Assembly (NCBI GenBank): GCA_964511065.1
Contig: CAZEEG010000001.1
Location: forward strand, 62,001 to 126,000
Reading direction: 5' to 3'
Length of the DNA stretch: 64,000 bases
DNA from: CALBRZ01 sp964511065
GTDB taxonomy: Bacteria; Planctomycetota; Planctomycetia; Pirellulales; S012-138
Part shown: piece by piece, positions 44,685-53,828 of the stretch
Numbering within the stretch: position 1 is the stretch's first letter
Layout: every line of letters starts with the position of its first letter
Position numbers and translations under genes: made by a program
The notes under the pieces: generated by a model
Database searches by the model: none
Told to the model about the DNA's origin: nothing
Seen by the model: only the letters and a program-made list of their open reading frames with translations

Positions 44685-45875
44685 ATGCCGCTGGACCTGG
44701 TAGAAACGCTTCGAGAACTGGTTTCGATCCCCAGCGTCAATCCGATGGGCCGCCCAGTGTCTGGGCCGGAATTCTTTGAATACCGGGTAACCGACTATCT
44801 CCAGGGCCTGTTCGAGCGGCTAGGGTTGCCCTGGCAACGGCAGCCCATTGAACCCAAGCGGGAGAATATCCTTGTCCGCGTGGATGGCGAGGTGTCGCCG
44901 TTGGATGGCGGGCCGCTGATCTTGCTTGAGGCGCACCAGGACACCGTCCCGGTGGACAACATGACCATCGACCCCTGGGATCCCGTGGTACGCGACGGCC
45001 GGGTCTACGGCCGTGGATCGTGCGATATCAAAGGTGGAATGGCGGCGATGCTCGCTGCCTTGGCCCGGTTGGCCAACCAGCCCAAAGCCGGCCGCCCAAC
45101 CGTGGTGCTGGCTTGCACCGTCAACGAGGAACACGGCTATTCCGGCGCGGCCTCGCTGGACCAGTTGTGGAACCACGGCGACTCGATCCTTCCCCGCCGT
45201 CCCGATGTGGCCATCATCGCCGAGCCGACGGATTTGCACGTCGTCAGGGCTCATAAGGCGGCCGCTCGCTGGAAGTGCCGCACCAAGGGCCGCGCATCGC
45301 ATAGCTCGCGCCCCCATCTGGGCGACAATGCAATTTATCGCATGTGCCGCGTGGTGGCCGCGCTGGAAGCCTATCAGAACGAGTTCATCCCTACGTTGCC
45401 CCAGCATGCCCGGTGCGGAGCGGCCACGCTGAGTGTCGGAACCATTTCCGGCGGAATCAGCGTCAATACCGTGCCAGACGAATGCGTGATCGAGATCGAC
45501 CGCCGGGTTTTGCCGGGTGAAGAACCGCGAGCGGTCTACAACCAGGTGATTGACTTCATCACCGCGCGACTGGGGGACGATGCCCAAAAGGTGATTCACG
45601 ACGAGCCGTACAGCCTGAGCCTCGCCCTGGATGACAAGAACAACGGCGAGCTAGCCGCCAGGCTGCAAGAAGCCGCCAAGCCGACATTCGCGGAGTGCGA
45701 CCAGGTGGGCGTGCCGTACGGCACCGACGCCTCGGTGATTGCGGCCTTCGGCGTGCCGTCGGTGGTCTTTGGCCCTGGCTCGATCGACCAGGCCCACACG
45801 GCGGACGAATGGCTGGAAATCGAGCAGTTGGAAAAGGCGACGGAGATTCTCTACCGGTTCCTCAAGAACTGGTGA
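44685..45875 (+). CDS. M20-family metallopeptidase (ArgE/DapE/ACY1 type)
   Basis: The ATG at 44685 follows GAGGAA by six bases and gives 396 aa; a much longer open frame upstream is not counted. Metal ligands and catalytic groups are present: LEAHQDTVPVD (His and Asp), VRDGRVYGRGSCDIKGG, CTVNEEHGYSGA (catalytic Glu), IIAEPTDLHVV and QAHTADEWLEI (final His). The mid-domain RASHSSRPHLGDNAIY is the dimerisation domain of deacylases. Such enzymes hydrolyse N-acyl amino acids or dipeptides in the cytoplasm. Among ArgE, DapE and ACY1 types I cannot choose. It has no adjacent amino-acid genes. Confidence 0.92.
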   Translation: MPLDLVETLRELVSIPSVNPMGRPVSGPEFFEYRVTDYLQGLFERLGLPWQRQPIEPKRENILVRVDGEVSPLDGGPLILLEAHQDTVPVDNMTIDPWDPVVRDGRVYGRGSCDIKGGMAAMLAALARLANQPKAGRPTVVLACTVNEEHGYSGAASLDQLWNHGDSILPRRPDVAIIAEPTDLHVVRAHKAAARWKCRTKGRASHSSRPHLGDNAIYRMCRVVAALEAYQNEFIPTLPQHARCGAATLSVGTISGGISVNTVPDECVIEIDRRVLPGEEPRAVYNQVIDFITARLGDDAQKVIHDEPYSLSLALDDKNNGELAARLQEAAKPTFAECDQVGVPYGTDASVIAAFGVPSVVFGPGSIDQAHTADEWLEIEQLEKATEILYRFLKNW

Positions 45876-45925
45876 ACGTCCGGCGGCCTTTCACCGGTGA
45901 CCGCCTCCCACCGACGACAAGGCTG

Positions 45926-47098
45926 CTACGCCGCGATAGACCGCGCCGCTGAACCTGCGCCGCCGACCAGGCATTCATCGTACACGGCTAGCATTTCGCG
46001 CAAGTTGCGATCCAAGGAATGCTGCTCGGCCAAACGCCGGGCAGCGAGCCCCATCTGGCGCCGCCGCTGCGGTTCCCACATCTCGGCAATCTGCGCCGCC
46101 AGTGCGGCATCGTCGGCAGGATCGACCAGGATGTTGCCTTCGACGCCGGGCGAGATCAATTCACCGGCACCGTTGAATTGCGACGTGATCACCGGCAGTC
46201 CTGAGGCCATGGCTTCCAGCACCACCAAACTGCACGGATCGTAGAACGTAGGCTGAGCGTAGATGTCGGCCGCGGCGTAATATGGCCGGGGATCGGCGGC
46301 GGGTCCGACGAATAACACCTCGTCGGCCACACCGTGTTTTGCGGCCAACGCGCGGCAGCCTTGGGGTGACTTGCCGCCTACCACGGCCACCTTGATCGGC
46401 GTTCCGGCGGCCTTCAAGCGACCGGCGGCCCGGATCAGGCTGGGCACGCCCTTGAGCACAAAGTTGTGCGCCACGATCAGCACCAGCACTTCTCCGTCCT
46501 TAACGTCCCATTGTTCGCGCGTGGGCTGCCGAAGTTGCGACCGAAGCTCAGGCGTAAAGCGCTTAAGGTCCACGCCGTTGTAGATGATGCGAATCTGCGA
46601 TTCATCGGCGCGATAATGCTCGCGGAAATGCCGGGCAACCATCTGCGAAAGGGCGATCAACCGAGTGGGCCGCGGGGCATACTGGTGACGTTCCACCCTG
46701 GCAAATTGCCGATACCGGGGAAGCAGCGGCGCGACCGCCCGTTTCAGTGGACGCATCCACCAGGGCAGCAAGTGAAGGTTCTGGTCAAAGGAAGCCCGCC
46801 GCGCCCCGCCGTGCGGTTGGAAGACATCGCACGCCCAGCCCACCCCCATGTCGTGGACAATATCCACGTGAAGCCCTTCAATCGTTTCGGCGGCAGCCTG
46901 GGCGAGGTGGTAACGATTGGACAATGGCGGCAGCGGGTGCCGCACGACGTCCAACTCGTCGGCTTCCGGGCCAAACGACCGGGCAACGACGTGCAGGTCA
47001 TGACCTTCCGCTCGAAGCAACCTGGCAAACTGGCACGTCCAATGTTCGGCACCGCCCAGGCGGGCGTCGAACGATTGAATCACCAGGGCAATTTTCAC
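45926..47098 (-). CDS. Glycosyltransferase family 4 (LPS core-type)
   Basis: The 390-aa protein has an N-terminal Rossmann domain (KIALVIQSFDARLGGAEHW) and a C-terminal GT4 domain: IYNGVDLKRFTPE, VLIVAHNFVLKGVPSLIRA, EVLFVGPAADPRPYYAAADI and the donor-binding PTFYDPCSLVVLEAMASGLP, with Glu as in E-x7-E. The pattern is close to WaaG-type LPS glucosyl/mannosyltransferases. It sits downstream of the heptosyltransferase and LPS-kinase-like genes, so it probably builds the LPS inner core at the cytoplasmic membrane. The gap to the kinase gene is 215 bp and holds nothing that I can identify. Confidence 0.9.
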   Translation of the reverse strand: MKIALVIQSFDARLGGAEHWTCQFARLLRAEGHDLHVVARSFGPEADELDVVRHPLPPLSNRYHLAQAAAETIEGLHVDIVHDMGVGWACDVFQPHGGARRASFDQNLHLLPWWMRPLKRAVAPLLPRYRQFARVERHQYAPRPTRLIALSQMVARHFREHYRADESQIRIIYNGVDLKRFTPELRSQLRQPTREQWDVKDGEVLVLIVAHNFVLKGVPSLIRAAGRLKAAGTPIKVAVVGGKSPQGCRALAAKHGVADEVLFVGPAADPRPYYAAADIYAQPTFYDPCSLVVLEAMASGLPVITSQFNGAGELISPGVEGNILVDPADDAALAAQIAEMWEPQRRRQMGLAARRLAEQHSLDRNLREMLAVYDECLVGGAGSAARSIAA

Positions 47099-47313
47099 GT
47101 CAGTTTCTCCGCAAATGGATCGGTCGAAGGCGGTTCTGCCGCCATGTCAAGGCGCGGGCGTCCTCGTCGGTGTTCGTTGCCGCGGGGTTCGATCCGCACC
47201 AAGCGCGGCCAGGCTGCACGGATAGCCGCGGCACGCGGTCCTACACTCCTGCCTGCCCAGGTAGCGTTCCGGCGAAGCCGTGGCGCATGTGGATGTGCCA
47301 GTTCGTATCTTAT

Positions 47314-49023
47314 TTAGCGGGACTTTTCCCGTTTTCGCACCTGCATGTCAATCCAGCGCTGCCGGGCGAGAATCTTGCGAATGAACCGCTTATCGCGCGG
47401 TCTCAGGCGCCGCACCCCCAGGTAGTGTTTGATGAAGGCCATCTTGTGCGTCCGCGAGATTCGTTCAACGGGCGCCGAGTAAGCCAACTGCCCCAGGTCT
47501 TTCACCAGCCACCGCGACCGGAAGTGTCGCCGGTGTTCCACTCGTTGCAGGTCGATCAGGTTGACCTTGAACTCGCCGGGCTGGGTTTCCTTGATGAAGA
47601 AGTGACAGCAGTAGAGGTCGCGATGGTTGTAGCCCAAGCGGTGAAACTTGGCGGCGACCGAAGCGACCTCGGCGATGAGCTTCATCAGGTGCGGATCGCG
47701 CGGGGCCGCGCGGTCGGTGGCAAGGGGGGCAAAACGCTCCTGCAGGAAGTGGTCCAATTGAGTGAACCCATGCAGTTCTTCCGTCAGGATGAAGCTTTCC
47801 AGCAACCCATCTTCGTGCAGTTTCTCCCCATAGGCGATGAGCTTCATGGCGGCGATGCCGCTGCGCGCCAGGCGGACCACGTTGTCAGCCTCGACCCGGC
47901 CGGCCGTCAGCCCGCCCCCGGCTTGTGCCAAGGCACGAACCCTGGTGCGCGGCGTGCGGATATGATGTTTCTTGAGATACGCGCCGCGCGTGCTACCGTG
48001 CGGCATGTGCAATTCCAGCCGCCAGTTCTCGCGGTCGGGTAGCCGCCGCAGCAGCCGCCCCTGGTCGGTGCCCATCACGCGATCGAAGCTGGTGAGGTTC
48101 GCTTGTTCCAGCGCCGCGCGATACTCGCGATCGATCCACATCTGGCCTTGTTCAATCGATTCCAGAGGACGCACCGAGCGGTGCTCTTCGGTGTCGCTCT
48201 CGCGCATCTCCCACACATGGCGATGCGTGAGCAGATGTTCTACCTGTTGGGCGACCGCATGGTTCAATTCCATCCTGCGGAGTTTGAGTTCGGCCCGGTT
48301 CAAGTAGGCCTCGAACAGGGTTTCTCGATCTTTCATGCTGGCCAACCGGCGCGGCAGCGTGGCGACCAGCGCCGCCAACCCATCCACGCGATGCGAAAGT
48401 GCCAGTCGGTTCAGCAGTCTTGCCCGGCGGAACCCCCAGAATCCAACTTGCGGCAGTTCCGCGCCGTCAGATTCTGCTTCCAGCAGGTAAATATGCGTGC
48501 AATACAACTGAGGTTGATATACGCCGCTGCCATGCAGCCGGGCGATCTCGTTACCCAGTTGAGCAAAGAACTGCTTGCGGCGGCCAGCATCCGCGTGCCG
48601 CAAATGGGTCGCCAGGTAGTGGTTCAGCGTAATCGGCGACGGTACCGCCTCCAGCAACAAGCAACCCTGGGAGCGCATGCCCAATCGCTGCAGGCACAGC
48701 ACCGGGCGAGGCCCCGTAACGCCCGCCTCCGCCATGTGCAACAGCACTTCCAACTCGGTGCGGGCGGGAGTCCACAAGCCGCGGCCGCGTAGCACCTGGC
48801 CGGCCAGGTATCGCCAGCGCACGTCCCGTTCTCGCTTCAGGTACAGCACCGATGTTTTGCCCGAGCGGGCCGGCAACTCCAGCCGAAGCACCTCGCGCCG
48901 CCTTTGGTGCGGCGGTGTCAGCAGCGCGCCATCGCGGCGGGCCATCAGCGCATCCAGTTCGTCCAACTGGTGCTGCGACGCAAGCTCGCCATAGTCGGGA
49001 TGAATCCAGCGGAAATCGGCCAT
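47314..49023 (-). CDS. Double LPS-kinase (WaaP/InaA-like) protein
   Basis: This 569-aa product consists of two protein-kinase-like lobes. The C-terminal one (about 330-565) shows AAKFHRLGYNHRDLYCCHFF near residue 466, the HRD catalytic loop, followed by KVNLIDLQRV with the metal-binding D-L-Q, as in WaaP/InaA LPS kinases. The N-terminal lobe (about 45-250) has a matching IARLHGSGVYQPQLYCTHIY, where the Asp of HRD is absent (QPQ), so this half looks inactive. WaaP enzymes phosphorylate heptose in the LPS core on the cytoplasmic side. Usual family members have 250-300 aa and one lobe. The waaF gene lies 15 bp upstream. Confidence 0.85.
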   Translation of the reverse strand: MADFRWIHPDYGELASQHQLDELDALMARRDGALLTPPHQRRREVLRLELPARSGKTSVLYLKRERDVRWRYLAGQVLRGRGLWTPARTELEVLLHMAEAGVTGPRPVLCLQRLGMRSQGCLLLEAVPSPITLNHYLATHLRHADAGRRKQFFAQLGNEIARLHGSGVYQPQLYCTHIYLLEAESDGAELPQVGFWGFRRARLLNRLALSHRVDGLAALVATLPRRLASMKDRETLFEAYLNRAELKLRRMELNHAVAQQVEHLLTHRHVWEMRESDTEEHRSVRPLESIEQGQMWIDREYRAALEQANLTSFDRVMGTDQGRLLRRLPDRENWRLELHMPHGSTRGAYLKKHHIRTPRTRVRALAQAGGGLTAGRVEADNVVRLARSGIAAMKLIAYGEKLHEDGLLESFILTEELHGFTQLDHFLQERFAPLATDRAAPRDPHLMKLIAEVASVAAKFHRLGYNHRDLYCCHFFIKETQPGEFKVNLIDLQRVEHRRHFRSRWLVKDLGQLAYSAPVERISRTHKMAFIKHYLGVRRLRPRDKRFIRKILARQRWIDMQVRKREKSR

Positions 49024-49038
49024 GCTATTCCCCGCTCG

Positions 49039-50106
49039 CTATGCGGCCGACCGGCCACGCCTGGGCGCAAGTTCCGCCGCCACAGCGGCCGCCACACGTT
49101 CTACGGTCAAGTCGCGCATGCAACGATGATGGCCCAGCGGGCAAACCCGGCGATGGCAGCCAAAACATTCCATCGTGTCCAGGCCCAGGGCCGTTTCGCG
49201 CGCCGTAGGATTGGCGCCCCAGATGGCTGGTGTCGGCCCAAAGATCGACACCAGCGGAACGCCAAACGCTACCGCGATGTGCCGCGGTCCGCTGTCCGTG
49301 GTCACCATCAGCCTGCTGCGCCGGATGCACGCCTTGCTCAGTCCGATGCTCAGCGGATGCTCGGCCAGGCTGAACACCCGGGGATGCTTCGAATCGCGGA
49401 CGATCTGCCGCGCAATCTCGCGTTCCTTTGGGCCGCACAACACGAGCACGTCGTAGCCCAAGTCGCTGGCAACATACTGAGCCAGGGAGGCAAAATACTC
49501 CGCCGGCCAAAGCTTGGCGGCCCCAAACGCCCCGCTGGAGTTGAACACCACCACCTGCTGCCCCGTGCGAAGCCCCAGTTGCTTCCAAACCAGGTCTGCG
49601 GCCCGCTCGTCTTCGAGCGTGGTGGCCAATTCAAGCCCGGGCGACTCCGTTGGGCAACCGGCGGCAAACGCCAGCCCCAGATAGTAATCGACCATCGGGT
49701 GCTTGATCAGCTTGCCGTTCCACTGGGGCGGATTCAGCCGAGTGGTTAATAGCGGTCCGCGGCCGTATCGCACATAGCCAATCCGTTGCCGCGCGCCAGA
49801 GGCATATGCCAACAGCCCGGTTCGCAGCGAGTTGGTCATCAAGACGGCCGCATCGGGCCGGCGGTTGCGAAGCTGCCGCACGAGGTTGAACGTACCCAGA
49901 TGCCGCTCGCCGCTGCGGGGTGCATAGAAAAGCTGCTCGTCGAGCCAGTGGGTACCGGCGAGGACGTCGGCCACGTAGGGCCGCATCACGCCCACCATAA
50001 TCCCGTCTGGCCCCACCAGCTTTCGCAGAGCGCGAAGCGCAGGAGTTGCCATGACGACATCACCTACCCAATTGGGCAGGAAAACTGCTAACGTGTACGG
50101 CCTCAT
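49039..50106 (-). CDS. waaF: ADP-heptose:LPS heptosyltransferase, GT9 family
   Basis: The 355-aa protein begins LAVFLPNWVGDVVMATPAL, the GT9 N-terminus, and has VVVFNSSGAFGAAKLWPAEY, a VLVLCGPKERE strand, VTTDSGPRHIAVAFGVP and SIFGPTPAIWGANP. It ends with the Cys motif CFGCHRRVCPLGHHRCM, typical of WaaF-type heptosyltransferase II. It transfers heptose from ADP-heptose to the LPS inner core at the inner membrane. Together with the LPS kinase-like and GT4 genes on the same strand it forms an LPS-core cluster. No heptose biosynthesis genes lie within the window. Confidence 0.93.
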   Translation of the reverse strand: MRPYTLAVFLPNWVGDVVMATPALRALRKLVGPDGIMVGVMRPYVADVLAGTHWLDEQLFYAPRSGERHLGTFNLVRQLRNRRPDAAVLMTNSLRTGLLAYASGARQRIGYVRYGRGPLLTTRLNPPQWNGKLIKHPMVDYYLGLAFAAGCPTESPGLELATTLEDERAADLVWKQLGLRTGQQVVVFNSSGAFGAAKLWPAEYFASLAQYVASDLGYDVLVLCGPKEREIARQIVRDSKHPRVFSLAEHPLSIGLSKACIRRSRLMVTTDSGPRHIAVAFGVPLVSIFGPTPAIWGANPTARETALGLDTMECFGCHRRVCPLGHHRCMRDLTVERVAAAVAAELAPRRGRSAA

Positions 50107-50603
50107 GAGCTGCCTGCTCGCTCGGCGGAACGGCCTGGCGCCCCGGTTGCCGAGGCCATCTCCGCATGCCTCGCCAACTTGGATTACCAGCGGTCCGCGA
50201 CAGGAATTCCCTTTCCAATCGCCAACTGGGGCAGGCGGAATATAGGAATTCTTGGAGATCCGATAAACGGCAGTTCACCACGCTATCCCAGGAAACAGAC
50301 AGCCTGCGGCGATGGAATCAGCGGTACCCCCCCCGAGAAATTGAGCCTTTGGGACCATTGAGGCAGCGGACGCGTGCGGCCCGGCTGCCGATTCTGCACG
50401 CCACGCCGGCTTAGATTCACCAGCCAGTGTTCGCAATTCGCCCATTTTGCTGGCGCGGTTCATCTACGGAACCAGGGCAAAACCGCTATACTGGTACCCG
50501 CTGATACCGCTGAGCATGTACCGCATGCGATGCTGCTTCCGCTGCCGCGTGCCATGCGGCGCCGGCCTGCTTCTGCATCTCCACCCACCTGCCATCCCTC
50601 CGA
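50107..50603. other. Intergenic region between waaF and the MFS gene
   Basis: About 500 bp with no convincing gene. A TATACT (50487-50492) could be a -10 for the MFS gene but lacks a -35. A run of nine C bases lies near 50329. Confidence 0.35.
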
Positions 50604-51797
50604 ATGACGCCCTCCACCCTCCGACTCGTCCTGTTGGTGTCGTGTGCCCACGCCCTGGTTCACGTCTACGAGTTGGCTTTTCCCAGTGTCGAAACGCTCA
50701 TCGCCGCCGAGTACTTTCCCGACAATCCCGAGCAGGGCAAGCGCGTGATGGGCTACATGGGTAGCTGCTGGAGGCTGCCTTTTGGGATGGGGGCACTGCT
50801 GGCCGGGTGGCTGGTCGATCGCTTCGGTGCGAAGTGGCTGCTGGTTGGCTACCTGCTGGGGTGCGCGACCACCAGTGTTATCGCCTGGGCGGCGCCGGAC
50901 CTGGCCGTGCTGTTCATCACCATGTTCGCCATGGGAACGTGTGCCAGCATCTATCACCCGGCCGGCTTGTCACTGATTTCGCGTGAGACACTTCCGCAGG
51001 ATCGCACCCGGGCCTTGGGCTACCACGGCATCTTCGGATCCCTGGGCATTGCAGCGGCGCCCCTGCTGGCCGGCGTAATGCTGGAATTTCTCGATTGGCG
51101 GCAGTATTACCTGATCCTGGCGATTCCCGGAGTCTTGTTGGCCGTGTTGATGGGCCTGCTGTTGGTGGAACATCATCGAATAGCCGCCAAGAATGGTGCG
51201 CCCCCGCCGCCAGCGGAACCGGGCAACGTGAGAGCATTCTTCATCTTGACCATTAGCGGCACGCTCTCCGGCCTGGTCTACGCCGCCTTGATGAATTTTC
51301 TGCCTCGCTACTTGGAGGACGTGGACTTCGGCCTGGCCGATATCGCCACGCGAAGCCGCAAGAACTACCTGGCTGGCGGCGTGCTGCTGGTCGGTGTCGC
51401 GGGCCAGTACCTGGCCGGAAAGATTGGCCGTGTCGAACGCCTGGAACGCCAGTTGGCCATGGTACTGTTCGGAACGTTGCCGCTGTTGGTAGCCATGGGC
51501 TATGCCGAAGGCAACCAGCGTCTCTGGGCCGTGGCGGCTGTCAGCTTTGTATTGTTCATGCAGCAGCCGTTGTACAACAGCCTGATTGCCCAATATGTGC
51601 CGCTGCAACGCCGCAGCCTGGGATACGGCTTCAGCAACACGGTGGCTTTTGGAGTCGGTGGCCTGGGAGCGACCTATGCTGGGTTGTTCACCAACGACCG
51701 ATTCGTCTACAGTAGCCTTGCAGGTTTTGTGTTCCTGGCAGGGTTAGTCGCCCTGTGGCTCGATCACCGCAAGCGTAACGCACCGGCCGATGATTGA
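50604..51797 (+). CDS. Major facilitator superfamily transporter
   Basis: The 397-aa protein has 11-12 transmembrane helices. The loop between helices 2 and 3 contains LAGWLVDRFGAKWLLVGY, a version of the MFS motif A (G-x-x-x-D-R-x-G-x-R/K), and helix 4 has GTCASIYHPAGLSLIS, like the fosmidomycin-resistance/FSR and sugar-porter groups. The break between the two halves is a loop with GAPPPPAEPGNV. The substrate cannot be named; efflux is plausible. The gene stands alone. Its stop codon at 51795 lies in the end of a dispersed repeat. Confidence 0.88.
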   Translation: MTPSTLRLVLLVSCAHALVHVYELAFPSVETLIAAEYFPDNPEQGKRVMGYMGSCWRLPFGMGALLAGWLVDRFGAKWLLVGYLLGCATTSVIAWAAPDLAVLFITMFAMGTCASIYHPAGLSLISRETLPQDRTRALGYHGIFGSLGIAAAPLLAGVMLEFLDWRQYYLILAIPGVLLAVLMGLLLVEHHRIAAKNGAPPPPAEPGNVRAFFILTISGTLSGLVYAALMNFLPRYLEDVDFGLADIATRSRKNYLAGGVLLVGVAGQYLAGKIGRVERLERQLAMVLFGTLPLLVAMGYAEGNQRLWAVAAVSFVLFMQQPLYNSLIAQYVPLQRRSLGYGFSNTVAFGVGGLGATYAGLFTNDRFVYSSLAGFVFLAGLVALWLDHRKRNAPADD

Positions 51798-51927
51798 CAC
51801 CTGCGCAGCGAATGTCCGCTCGCTTTTGTGCCAGCACTCGGCCATGCGGCCGGTTTGCCCTGGAAAACGAAAAACTTCCGGGGCCGACTCGTTCGACGAC
51901 CGGGCATTCGCGGCGCAACCATCAATA
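51793..51927 (-). repeat. Dispersed inverted-end element, copy 4
   Basis: In plus-strand reading: ATTGACACCTGCGCAGCGAA with TGTCCG (51793-51818), then CCCTGGAAAACG (51858-51869), then GGGCATTCGCGGCGCAACC with ATCAAT up to 51926. The element is in reverse orientation. Its outer end contains the stop codon of the MFS gene (51795-51797). Confidence 0.65.
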
Positions 51928-52149
51928 ACACTTGTCTCCGGCCGATCGATTCGCTCTCCCACGGTTGCAATGGGTTGCCAGGCTGTGTCCTATCTCTTTT
52001 GACCTGGGGTTGCTCCGGACGGCCAGCAGAATCAAACTCTTGCGGTCTGCTACCTCCTGAAAGGATCGCTCAGGCGATGAACGCCGATTGATCATCTCCG
52101 CACATCGTCGATGCCCAATCTCGTTTCGTGTGCGTCTCTTTGTGCGTCT

Positions 52150-52286
52150 CATGGCGAACGCTGCGTAGTAAACGTCCGGTCATTGAATGCTATCGAGGGT
52201 TGTAAGACTTTCTCCTGCTGGCAGTCTTTACGGTCATTCGGCGGATCGGCATGAAATAGAACAGGCATTCGCTGCGCACGTATCAA
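52150..52286 (+). repeat. Dispersed inverted-end element, copy 5
   Basis: The left end is GAACGCTGCG with ACGTCCGGTCATTGAATG (52172-52189), and the right end is ATGAAATAGAACAGGCATTC with GCTGCGCACGTATC (52271-52284). It ends 23 bp before the CNNM gene. The DNA between copies 4 and 5 (51928-52149) shows no gene. Confidence 0.55.
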
Positions 52287-52308
52287 CTTACGATCTCCGG
52301 GACCGGCC

Positions 52309-53649
52309 ATGTGGACTGTCGAACTGATCGTGATTGCGGTGATGATTGGATTCAACGGCATCTTCGCCGCTTATGAAATCGCCTTGGCGTCCATCGGCCA
52401 AGGACGACTGGTGACTCTAAAGAATGAAGGCCGGCGCGGTGCAGCAGCGGCCTTGCGGATGAAGCAGAGCATGGAAGCCAGCCTGGCCGTCGTGCAGCTA
52501 GGTATCACCCTGGTCGGCGTGGTGGCAGCAGCAACCGGCGGGGCCGGGGCCGAGGCAGCCATTGAACCGCTCCTCCGGGAAGCCGGCTTTTCCCGTACCG
52601 CATCGCAGTTGCTCGCCATCGCGCTGGTCGTTGCTCCCTTGACGGTGCTCACGATCATTCTCGGCGAGTTGGTGCCCAAGGTGTTCGCGCTGCGGAACAA
52701 GGAGTGGGTCTGCCTGCGGATGTCGATTCCGATGGAATGGTTCTCTTACACCGTGTGGCCGGTGGTGTGGCTGCTGGAAGGCGCCGTGACCGGCATCATA
52801 CGCGTGCTTGGCCGCGGGCCTGGGCATGCCGATGGAGATGGCCAGGATGCGGCCCCCATCCAAGAACTGCGCAGCGCCGCAACAATGGCCCGGTTGGAAC
52901 GGGTGATCGGACACCGCGAAGAAGGCATCATCGTGAGCGCTTCGCGACTGGCGGCCACCCCGTTGCGGCAGATCATGCTGCCGGCCGAGTATATCGGTAT
53001 GCTCGACATTAACCAGTCGCTTTCAGAAGCGCTCGCAACGGCCCATCAGGAGATGCACACCCGCTTCCCCGTCACCGAAGAACCGGGCAACCCGCAGCGG
53101 ATCGTGGGCTATGTCAACTTCAAGGACATTGTGGCGGCGCTGCGGTTTTCTCCGCAGGAACCATCCCTGCGCAATCTGAAACGGCGCATCCACAGCTTTT
53201 CTGAAGACACCTCAGTGGCCGACTGCCTGGAAGCCCTGATGCGGCAGCGAGGCCATATCGCCCTGGTGCGCAATGGCAACGGCGACGTAGTCGGCCTGGT
53301 GACGATGGAGGACATTGTGGAAGAACTCGTCGGCGAAATTCACGACGAGTTTGATCGCATGCCCGCGCACCTCACGCCAATGGGCGAAGGCTGGATCGCA
53401 GGCGGTTTTGTATCGCTCGCCCAACTTCGCGAACAGACCGGCATCGACCTGCAAACCCCCAGCGAAAAGCCCATCTATACTCTCAACGATTGGATCGCCG
53501 AGCAACTGGGGCGACCTCCTCGCGGTGGCGACGAGATCAAGACCGACTCGTATCGTGTGGTCGTCCGCAGAACCCGGCACATCCTCGTTCATGAGGCCTA
53601 CATCTGTGCCATTCCACCAGGGCAGAATGAAGACAGCGACAAACGTTAG
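52309..53649 (+). CDS. CNNM/CorC-type membrane protein (DUF21-CBS-CorC)
   Basis: The 446-aa product has the three-part layout of the HlyC/CorC (CNNM) family. A DUF21 membrane domain comes first (GFNGIFAAYEIALASIGQGR, ILGELVPKVFALRNKEWV; three to four helices). A CBS pair follows at about 210-325, with PAEYIGMLDINQSLSEALAT and GDVVGLVTMEDIVEELVGEI. A CorC_HlyC domain comes last (EGWIAGGFVSLAQLREQTG to VVVRRTRHILVHEAYI). Members act in Mg2+ or Na+-linked export across the inner membrane, with the CBS pair sensing nucleotides. The start is at ATG 52309 by family length. Confidence 0.92.
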   Translation: MWTVELIVIAVMIGFNGIFAAYEIALASIGQGRLVTLKNEGRRGAAAALRMKQSMEASLAVVQLGITLVGVVAAATGGAGAEAAIEPLLREAGFSRTASQLLAIALVVAPLTVLTIILGELVPKVFALRNKEWVCLRMSIPMEWFSYTVWPVVWLLEGAVTGIIRVLGRGPGHADGDGQDAAPIQELRSAATMARLERVIGHREEGIIVSASRLAATPLRQIMLPAEYIGMLDINQSLSEALATAHQEMHTRFPVTEEPGNPQRIVGYVNFKDIVAALRFSPQEPSLRNLKRRIHSFSEDTSVADCLEALMRQRGHIALVRNGNGDVVGLVTMEDIVEELVGEIHDEFDRMPAHLTPMGEGWIAGGFVSLAQLREQTGIDLQTPSEKPIYTLNDWIAEQLGRPPRGGDEIKTDSYRVVVRRTRHILVHEAYICAIPPGQNEDSDKR

Positions 53650-53828
53650 TCCAACGGGTCGCCGCAAGCCCGGACTATTCGGCTACGGTTCTGGCAGTAG
53701 CAGGGCACGCGCGCAATGCGAATGACAGGTTGCCCCAAGCAACCATGGCGTGTGTACCGAACCATTGGGCGTTCCTGGATGGCGAAACGGCCAATCCCTT
53801 GGAGCGGCGTTACCTTCCCTGCGCTACC

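Noticed and set aside
46747..48042. 431-aa open frame crossing the GT4-kinase gap on the plus strand
   Set aside because: It runs antisense through two genes with strong family matches.
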